The position numbers were made by a program, and so were the translations under genes. Source: an uncultured Flavobacteriaceae bacterium (GTDB lineage Bacteria; Bacteroidota; Bacteroidia; Flavobacteriales; Flavobacteriaceae). Taken from it: DNA of 12,658 bases. This document shows, piece by piece, positions 8,018-12,658 of this stretch (position 1 is the first letter of the stretch; every line of letters starts with the position of its first letter). The notes beneath the pieces were generated by a model that did no database searches, was not told the origin of the DNA, and was given only the letters and a program-made list of their open reading frames with translations. The stretch covers positions 1 through 12,658 of the forward strand of contig CALJFV010000230.1 of NCBI GenBank assembly GCA_938074515.1, written 5' to 3'.

Positions 8018-8526
8018 AATTGATAAGCCACTTTAATGGGATAACGATCGATCAGCGGTCTTGCCTTCAGCGCGCTTAGTTCAATAATAAAAGAACAACA
8101 CACAACTTTTCCTCCCAAGGCCTCGATTAACTTAACGGCGGCGACCGCCGTTCCTCCTGTGGCCAAAACATCATCATGAAGCAAAACCCGATCCCCTGGT
8201 TGAATCGCATCGCGATGGATTTCTATGGTCGCACTACCGTACTCTAAATCATAAGACGCTTCGAGGGTTTGGTGGGGCAACTTTCCCTTTTTGCGGATAG
8301 GAACAAAACCGCAATTCAAAGATTGAGCCATCATAGGTCCAAGAATAAAACCACGAGATTCTATACCCACAACAACATCAACAACAGTATCTGGGTCAGG
8401 CATCATGGCGTGCAGGCATTGTTTGACCCCCGAGGGGTCCTTTAAAAGCGGGGTAATGTCTTTGAATTGAATCCCGGGTTTAGGAAAATCTTGAACTGTT
8501 CTAATCAGGGATTCATTTAATTCCAT
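8014..8526 (-). CDS. apt: Adenine phosphoribosyltransferase
   Basis: Purine-salvage enzyme of the cytoplasm: adenine plus PRPP gives AMP and pyrophosphate. At 170 residues it is the normal bacterial Apt size. The type I PRTase PRPP-binding motif is VLLHDDVLATGGT at 114-126, with the two acidic residues D118-D119. The Apt-typical N-terminus has DFPKPGIQFKDITPLL (13-28), and GIESRGFILG (54-63) and RKKGKLPHQT (78-87) are the other family segments. The ATG at 8526 gives this standard N-terminus. It is divergent from the LamG gene across a 153-bp gap. No clear -7 element for apt was found there, only a degenerate TAATTTTT. Confidence 0.97.
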   Translation of the reverse strand: MELNESLIRTVQDFPKPGIQFKDITPLLKDPSGVKQCLHAMMPDPDTVVDVVVGIESRGFILGPMMAQSLNCGFVPIRKKGKLPHQTLEASYDLEYGSATIEIHRDAIQPGDRVLLHDDVLATGGTAVAAVKLIEALGGKVVCCSFIIELSALKARPLIDRYPIKVAYQF

Positions 8527-8568
8527 AGATGATTATTTTAAAAAAAATTATATGGTGTTATAAAGTCC

Positions 8569-8600
8569 TTGCTCCTGGAATTAAAGATCGTCTATTTTTG
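8569..8600 (+). promoter_or_regulatory. Predicted promoter of the LamG-cupin gene pair
   Basis: TTG at 8569-8571, a 21-bp spacer, then TATTTTTG at 8593-8600 match the Bacteroidota -33/-7 arrangement (TTG, ~17-23 bp, TAnnTTTG). Transcription would start near 8605, leaving a leader of ~75-95 bases before the CDS. Confidence 0.5.
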
Positions 8601-8679
8601 ACGATTCGCCAAAAAGCGTCCTGTTGAATAAAATTTTTAGCTAACTTTAAAATCTGACTTTCAATTTTTTACCAACTTT

Positions 8680-9672
8680 ATGACGCTCTACAACACTATG
8701 AATATCAAATCAATCAAAGGCGCCCTATTTACTTATTTTGTTCTTCTCTGCGCGCACAGCCTCATCGCCCAAATTCCCGAAGATGGATTGCAAGGCTATT
8801 ACAAACTCGATGGTAATGACTACGCAAACTATAGCACCCAAAACACGGTGCCTCTAGATCCTTTTCCAACCGGGGGATTCCTTCTTCCAGCGCAAAATAG
8901 ATATGGCGAGCCCGACATGGCTTTGAAACTCATCAATCAATATCTGGACACACAATCTGCTCCATCGATTTATGACTTTAGCACAGAAAACGCCATGTCG
9001 CTTTGTGTTTGGATGAAAATTGATGAAACCATCACGGATTGGACCGGCCTTCTGAATAATTGGGCCGATTTTGGTGTAGGCGGTTATTATTTAGGCATTA
9101 CTCCAGAACAAGCCATACGCTGGAATGTGAATGTAGACCCCCCCTTGGACAGCGCTCCTGTTATGACTGGGGCTTGGATGCACGTCGCTGCAGTTTATGA
9201 CGGCAATACCGCTTACCTCTATATCGACGGCAATTTAGTCGCTCAAAGGGTTTATGGTTCGAATTTAATCGAAAGCGTCTATCCATTTACTGTAGGCACA
9301 CAAGCCAATGTGCCGAACAATATGTTTCCAGGGGTACTTGATGATATTTTGATCTACAACCGCGGGTTGAGCGGGCAAGAGGTTTTGGATATCGTTCAAG
9401 CCCTGTCCATTGATGATTTGGGTGGATTTGAACGAGCGGTTCGTCTTGGGCCTAACCCGACGACCGGCCCTCTAGAGATGACTTATGACACTGATTTCGG
9501 CCGCCTTACTGAGCTAAATGTTTATGACATGAAAGGTTCCCTAATTATGCAGAAAGTAATCGCAGAACCACACAATGTATTCGATATCAGCAACTATTCC
9601 TCGGGGGTTTATACTTTTGAATTTACTACAGCTGATGGCCAAAAGGTTCAGAAGAAAATCATTAAAAATTAA
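8680..9672 (+). CDS. Secreted LamG-like (concanavalin A-fold) protein with type IX secretion sorting domain
   Basis: Predicted exported protein of 330 residues. A signal peptide (basic NIKSIKG, hydrophobic ALFTYFVLLCAHSLIA, cleavage near A30-Q31) directs Sec export. Residues ~38-240 match a LamG/ConA-like lectin-glucanase fold: LQGYYKLDGND at the start, MSLCVWMKID, GAWMHVAAVYDGN, AYLYIDGNLVAQ, and the family-ending GVLDDILIYNRGLS. Residues ~254-330 are a T9SS type A sorting domain: LGPNPTTGPLEM, LNVYDMKGSLI, FDISNYSSGVYTFEF and the basic end QKKIIKN. The mature protein should therefore cross the outer membrane and be released or surface-attached. LamG domains often bind glycans, but no catalytic domain is present and the ligand is unknown. 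The ATG at 8698 would also give a good signal peptide and may be the true start. The cupin gene follows 7 bp after the stop. Confidence 0.87.
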   Translation: MTLYNTMNIKSIKGALFTYFVLLCAHSLIAQIPEDGLQGYYKLDGNDYANYSTQNTVPLDPFPTGGFLLPAQNRYGEPDMALKLINQYLDTQSAPSIYDFSTENAMSLCVWMKIDETITDWTGLLNNWADFGVGGYYLGITPEQAIRWNVNVDPPLDSAPVMTGAWMHVAAVYDGNTAYLYIDGNLVAQRVYGSNLIESVYPFTVGTQANVPNNMFPGVLDDILIYNRGLSGQEVLDIVQALSIDDLGGFERAVRLGPNPTTGPLEMTYDTDFGRLTELNVYDMKGSLIMQKVIAEPHNVFDISNYSSGVYTFEFTTADGQKVQKKIIKN

Positions 9673-9679
9673 ACTGTTA

Positions 9680-10237
9680 ATGATTCATCGCTCGATGAAA
9701 AATCAGGGTGCTTTGATGTTCTGTGTTCTGATCGGTTTTTTGGCTTCATGCGGCTCCCCGGGGTCAAATACGCAAGCCGGGGAGCTGTCAATTGAAACGA
9801 TCAAAGACCCAACTCAAAAAGTTGAGGTTCAAACCTTAGTGAAAACCACAGCAAGTTGGAACAGCACCCCGCTGCCCGATTACCACCCTGAACATCCCGA
9901 GATGACGGCGCTGCGCATTACTATTCCACCACACACCAAATTACCTGTACATCGACATCCTGTGATCAATGCGGGTATTTTGCTCAGTGGCGCGCTTACG
10001 GTAATTAGTGAAGCTGGGGATACGCTGCAAATGAACACAGGCGACGTGATTGTGGAAATGGTCAATCAATGGCATCACGGTGAAAATAATGGTGATGTGC
10101 CTGCAGAAATTGTAGTCTTTTATTCTGGAAATGTGGATGTTCCTGTTACTATTTTGAAGGAGACTCAGGATGTTGAGGGTCCTCACGACGCTGCGGATGC
10201 TGGGGGTCCTGAGCGTTCCCAGGATGCCAATCATTAA
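9680..10237 (+). CDS. Cupin-domain lipoprotein
   Basis: A 185-residue protein if started at ATG 9680, 7 bp after the LamG gene; ATG 9695 is an alternative. The frame is open further upstream inside the LamG gene, but the lipoprotein signal peptide favours these starts. GALMFCVLIGFLASC gives an LASC lipobox followed by GSPGSN, so it is probably membrane-anchored outside the cytoplasm. The cupin barrel spans ~60-155. Motif 1 keeps HRH in KLPVHRHPVINAGILLSG, but the usual Glu ligand is absent. Motif 2, GDVIVEMVNQWHHGENNG, keeps the His and the later Asn but lacks PxG. A metal site with three His is possible; substrate and reaction are unknown. The last ~25 residues (ETQDVEGPHDA, ADAGGPERS, QDANH) lie in a 27-bp repeat that overlaps the flavin reductase gene on the other strand. 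Confidence 0.8.
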   Translation: MIHRSMKNQGALMFCVLIGFLASCGSPGSNTQAGELSIETIKDPTQKVEVQTLVKTTASWNSTPLPDYHPEHPEMTALRITIPPHTKLPVHRHPVINAGILLSGALTVISEAGDTLQMNTGDVIVEMVNQWHHGENNGDVPAEIVVFYSGNVDVPVTILKETQDVEGPHDAADAGGPERSQDANH

Positions 10238-10853
10238 GGTCACTGAGCCTAGCGTAAGGGTATTGTCCTATTTTCTCAAGGCGGTAATAGGTGTTGAGTC
10301 CAGAAATGCCGGTACTCTGTGCTTGAGCCAAATCCAACTCTCCTGCGGGATCGATGTACTGATCTGGTATGGACAAATAAATGATGCGTCCGATCACAAG
10401 TGTGGTCCCGTTTAAAGGGATTTCGGTAGCGGACACAAAACTCAGTCCCATTTTAAGCATACTTTCACCAACAAAGGGCGCCGCTATCCCAGGTACCATT
10501 TCCGGGGTGAAACCACAATGCTCGAATTCAGAGACCTCCGCTGGAAATTTTGCCGACGTCACATGCGCTTGTTGAGTCATTGAGGCAGGGATGTGGTTGA
10601 TGGTATAATGACCCGTGGATTGGATGTTTTGCCATGTGTGCCGCGGGACTTCGCCATAAGGTCGGAGGATAAAGCCAATCAAAGCGGGGTTACTGCCCAA
10701 ATGCACTACAGAGCTAAAAACAGCTAAGTTGTGATGGCCTTCAGCACTTTGGGTCCCAATTAAATTAGCGGGTTTAATTCCGGTAATGGCATTGATCATT
10801 CTCAGCCGAGTGACTTTGTCGGCTGTAGTTATGTCTTGCTCGGTCCAAATCAT
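10149..10853 (-). CDS. Flavin reductase-like FMN-binding split-barrel protein
   Basis: 234 residues of the flavin reductase/DIM6-NTAB type, which bind FMN and often reduce free flavin with NAD(P)H. Family segments are INAITGIKPANLIGTQS (20-36), NLAVFSSVVHLGSNPALIGF (42-61), RHTWQNIQSTGHYTINHI (71-88), a central AKFPAEVSEFEHCGF (101-115) and the closing GLNTYYRLEKIGQYPYARL (185-203). Relatives usually end near here. Residues ~211-234 are an added tail containing DPQHP twice, nine residues apart, encoded by a tandem repeat. That tail overlaps the convergent cupin gene by 89 bp. The start at 10853 lies 2 bp after the stop of a possible 27-codon gene, and downstream of a photolyase gene. The context suggests a flavin-linked role, but no partner is proven. 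Confidence 0.9.
   Translation of the reverse strand: MIWTEQDITTADKVTRLRMINAITGIKPANLIGTQSAEGHHNLAVFSSVVHLGSNPALIGFILRPYGEVPRHTWQNIQSTGHYTINHIPASMTQQAHVTSAKFPAEVSEFEHCGFTPEMVPGIAAPFVGESMLKMGLSFVSATEIPLNGTTLVIGRIIYLSIPDQYIDPAGELDLAQAQSTGISGLNTYYRLEKIGQYPYARLSDLNDWHPGNAQDPQHPQRREDPQHPESPSK
10168..10229. repeat. Degenerate 27-bp tandem repeat under two convergent gene ends
   Basis: Copies start at 10168, 10195 and 10222 (the last partial), each opening GGATG. The first 16 bases of copies one and two agree at 14 positions (GGATGYTGRGGGTCCT); the remainder has diverged. The plus strand reads as QDVEGPHDA, ADAGGPERS, QDANH at the cupin end. The minus strand reads DPQHPESPS and DPQHPQRRE at the reductase end. 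Confidence 0.65.
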
Positions 10854-10855
10854 GA

Positions 10856-10939
10856 TTAGGCTCGATCAGCGATTAGCGCCAAAAGACCTATAACAAGACA
10901 CAATGCAAATGTCACTAAAACGATGTTTCCTACTCCCAT
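10856..10939 (-). CDS. Possible small membrane peptide (27 residues)
   Basis: A 28-codon frame from ATG 10939 to TAA 10856 encodes MGVGNIVLVTFALCLV followed by IGLLALIADRA. Residues 5-24 form one continuous hydrophobic segment, long enough to cross the membrane, with an acidic/basic ADRA end. The stop lies 2 bp before the flavin reductase ATG, a spacing that suggests translational coupling, and the frame fills most of the otherwise empty 145-bp gap after the photolyase gene. I do not recognise the sequence. So short a frame may be chance, so it is a candidate only. Confidence 0.33.
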   Translation of the reverse strand: MGVGNIVLVTFALCLVIGLLALIADRA

Positions 10940-10998
10940 AACGTGAATATAATTAATTTTCCTTTATTCTTTTATTTTAACTGATTAATCGCAGAAAT

Positions 10999-12489
10999 TC
11001 AGGGCTGAGCCAATTCTTTATCGAGCTGATCGAGAAATTTTTGAGCATTCAACAAGTGTCGCTCAAGAGTTTCTGTCTTCATTTTATCTAAACTGCGCAC
11101 CAACATGGCTAAACGCGGATTAGAAAGAAAAAAAGAGCGATGTTTATCCATAAATCGCCAAAATAAACCATCCCATATGTCTTGCCAAGGCCCTTTCGGG
11201 TAATCACTCATTTTCATTAGGTAATTACTGCCGCTGATGTAGGGTTTTGTACTCATGACCCCACCATCAGCAAATAAGCTCATCCCATAAACATTAGGCA
11301 CCATCACCCAATCATAGGCATCGATAAAATACTCCATGAACCAGCGATAAACCTCATCAGGGTCAAATTCACACAGGACCATGATATTGCCCATGACCAT
11401 GAGTCGTTCGATATGATGGGCGTATCCGGTTTTATTCAGCTTGCTCAGCACAGAGTCAACCGGAAAAAGTCCCGTTGTTCCGTCATAAAAACTTTTGGGA
11501 ATCTTTCTTTTGTGACCCCAAAAATTAGTGGTGCGCTCCTCGCTGCCTTTGACTTGGTATATTCCACGGATGAACTCCCGCCAACCCATGATTTGACGCA
11601 CGAGTCCTTCGGTTGAGTTTATGGGGACTTTATTGATCCTTGCATATTCTAAAACCTTTTCCAGGACCTGATCAGGGGTGAGTAACCCCACATTAATCAG
11701 TGGCGAAAGCATGCTGTGATGCAGCAAATGTTCCTGGGCCACTAGCGCATCTTCATAATGGCCAAAATACTCAAATCTATAATTTAAAAAATCCTCGAGC
11801 CACAGGGCAGCAGCATCGTGATCCAAAGGGTATACAAACTCATCACTAAATGTGCCAAGATTCTCAGAATAGCGCTCTTGTACATATTGCTGTGCCTGTT
11901 TATGATAAGGTGTTTTCTCGGGCCATCTAACTCGGGGAGCCCGGGCGTTTTTAGGGAACTTTAAGCGGTTTTCTGCATCAAAAGTCCATTGACCCCCTAC
12001 AGGCGCCCCTTGATGCATGAGCACCTGACGCTTCTTGCGCTCTTCTTTGTAAAAAGCCGTCTGAAAAAACTTCTTTTTATTGGGCTTAAAAAAAAAGGAC
12101 AAGTCCGCCTTTGTGTTTAAAAAAGCAGGGCAATCATACCAACATAATTCAATGCCAGAGGCCGCTTGATTGATGCGCCGCTCCAGCCAATTATCCACTG
12201 GATCGATTAAATGCAATTCACGCAAACCTTTTTCTTTGGCCCCAGCCAGCCAGTGCCGAATGTCTGCCTCAGGGTCATGGGCTTCAATATAACTTATTAA
12301 ATACCCTTGAGCTTTAAGGCGATCCATATAAGAGCGCATACTGCCCCGCATGAAAGCAATTTTTTGTTTGTGAAAATCGAACTGATTGAACAGTAATGTT
12401 TCTTCGATGATCACCACTGGTCGCTCAGGGGTTAAAACCGGATTATCGGTAAAGAGTTGATGGGGTAAAATCAGACTTAAAGTCTTCAT
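10999..12489 (-). CDS. Cryptochrome/photolyase of the PhrB (FeS-BCP) family lacking Fe-S cysteines
   Basis: Predicted light-driven flavoprotein. Family members are prokaryotic (6-4) photolyases or cryptochromes carrying FAD. At 496 residues it has the normal length. The antenna-binding N-terminal domain begins SLILPHQLF. FAD-domain landmarks include STEGLVRQIMGWREFIRG (292-309), YAHHIERLMVMGN (356-368, including the His pair H358-H359 that matches the (6-4) repair His of PhrB), ADAYDWVMVPNVYGMSLFADGG (~390-410) and SGSNYLMKMSDY (419-430). The four cysteines that hold a 4Fe-4S cluster in PhrB are absent: aligned positions are P343, P431 and P434, and the loop with the fourth is shortened. The only cysteines (116, 120, 373) lie elsewhere. 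The start overlaps the preceding gene's stop (ATGA), indicating translational coupling. A flavin reductase follows. Whether it repairs DNA or senses light cannot be decided here. Confidence 0.93.
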   Translation of the reverse strand: MKTLSLILPHQLFTDNPVLTPERPVVIIEETLLFNQFDFHKQKIAFMRGSMRSYMDRLKAQGYLISYIEAHDPEADIRHWLAGAKEKGLRELHLIDPVDNWLERRINQAASGIELCWYDCPAFLNTKADLSFFFKPNKKKFFQTAFYKEERKKRQVLMHQGAPVGGQWTFDAENRLKFPKNARAPRVRWPEKTPYHKQAQQYVQERYSENLGTFSDEFVYPLDHDAAALWLEDFLNYRFEYFGHYEDALVAQEHLLHHSMLSPLINVGLLTPDQVLEKVLEYARINKVPINSTEGLVRQIMGWREFIRGIYQVKGSEERTTNFWGHKRKIPKSFYDGTTGLFPVDSVLSKLNKTGYAHHIERLMVMGNIMVLCEFDPDEVYRWFMEYFIDAYDWVMVPNVYGMSLFADGGVMSTKPYISGSNYLMKMSDYPKGPWQDIWDGLFWRFMDKHRSFFLSNPRLAMLVRSLDKMKTETLERHLLNAQKFLDQLDKELAQP

Positions 12490-12658
12490 ACGAGTTCAAC
12501 TTGCTGAGCGATCGCTCCTTGAGTATACTCTTTATAATTGTTGATTACAACATCTTTTGCCTTGAGATCGAACATCAAATTATACAAACCAAAAAAGGTT
12601 CTATTGATATAAATGAAATGCTTTGAACCTCTATTGCCGTTCATTTCTCTCAGCGCGC
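12486..12658 (-). CDS. C-terminal end of a probable ABC1/AarF/UbiB-family kinase-like protein (partial)
   Basis: An open frame enters from the right edge and stops at TGA 12488-12486, sharing four bases (ATGA) with the photolyase start. The 56 visible residues include LREMNGNRGSKHFIYINRT and FFGLYNLMFDLKAKDVV. The pattern of an aromatic/hydrophobic run, NRT/NRA, then FGLYxLxxxLKA resembles the C-terminal end of ABC1 (UbiB/AarF) atypical kinases. These associate with membranes and often act in quinone synthesis. All kinase motifs lie outside the window, so this rests on a short segment. Position and overlap show it is the upstream partner of the photolyase in one operon. Confidence 0.52.
   Translation of the reverse strand, partial: ALREMNGNRGSKHFIYINRTFFGLYNLMFDLKAKDVVINNYKEYTQGAIAQQVELV

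Noticed and set aside
8601..8622. GACG...CGTC inverted repeat in the LamG leader as a riboswitch or attenuator
   Set aside because: It has only four paired bases around a long loop and no supporting conserved structure.
9575..9679. Upstream extension of the cupin frame into the LamG gene
   Set aside because: The added residues overlap the conserved T9SS sorting domain in another frame and would bury the lipoprotein signal peptide. Starts at 9680 or 9695 give a proper lipobox N-terminus.
10170..10575. Two plus-strand frames (81 and 64 codons) opposite the flavin reductase
   Set aside because: They are antisense to a well-supported split-barrel flavin reductase and show no motif, signal peptide or promoter of their own.
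12506..12517. GAGCGATCGCTC palindrome, containing GCGATCGC
   Set aside because: It is a single copy inside coding sequence near the end of the kinase-like gene. The octamer is frequent in cyanobacteria, but the rest of the window is clearly Bacteroidota.
1..12658. Mobile element, CRISPR, toxin-antitoxin or phage-defence system
   Set aside because: I saw no transposase, integrase, spaced direct-repeat array, terminal inverted repeats or defence-domain protein on either strand.

Overview
The window looks like chromosomal DNA from a marine-type member of the Bacteroidota, probably order Flavobacteriales. Four things point there. The gene order purM-like, prfA, pyrF is typical of that group. A secreted protein carries a C-terminal type IX secretion (T9SS) sorting domain. 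Several genes have the Bacteroidota promoter -7 element TAnnTTTG just upstream. The glutamine synthetase is the type III (GlnN) form. No rRNA, tRNA, CRISPR array, insertion sequence or phage gene was seen, and no stretch over 300 bases lacks a gene.

Layout. (1) Positions 1-1139, minus strand: the N-terminal third of a fused B12-dependent acyl-CoA mutase (IcmF type), cut by the window edge. (2) 1245-4406, minus strand: a housekeeping cluster of PurM-like AIR synthase, release factor 1 and orotidine-5'-phosphate decarboxylase. It is separated from the next gene by a strong terminator whose U-tract merges with the purM promoter. (3) 4479-6665, minus strand: glutamine synthetase III. (4) 6810-7763, minus strand: a YrbG-like Na+/Ca2+ exchanger. 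(5) 7857-8009, plus strand: a 50-residue basic protein of a flavobacterial small-protein family, running into apt (8014-8526, minus strand) with 4 bp between the two stop codons. (6) 8680-10237, plus strand: an exported LamG-like protein with a T9SS sorting tail, then a small cupin lipoprotein. (7) 10149-12658, minus strand: an apparent redox/light operon reading from the right edge. It holds the C-terminus of a probable ABC1/UbiB-family kinase, a PhrB/FeS-BCP-type photolyase that lacks all four Fe-S cysteines, a possible 27-residue membrane peptide, and a split-barrel flavin reductase.

How the genes fit together. PurM (purine synthesis), PyrF (UMP synthesis), Apt (adenine salvage) and GlnN (glutamine, the nitrogen donor for both nucleotide routes) form a nucleotide and nitrogen theme. 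RF1 is translation housekeeping. The photolyase and flavin reductase are both flavin-linked. The LamG and cupin genes are an exported pair of unknown substrate.

The most notable points are the photolyase without cluster ligands, and the 89-bp tail-to-tail overlap of the cupin and flavin reductase genes over a degenerate 27-bp tandem repeat read as 9-residue repeats on both strands. Others are the terminator/promoter fusion ahead of purM, two genes whose longest reading frames start inside their own promoter motifs, and two very small genes. I see no convincing new multi-gene system. The candidates for novelty are these local features.
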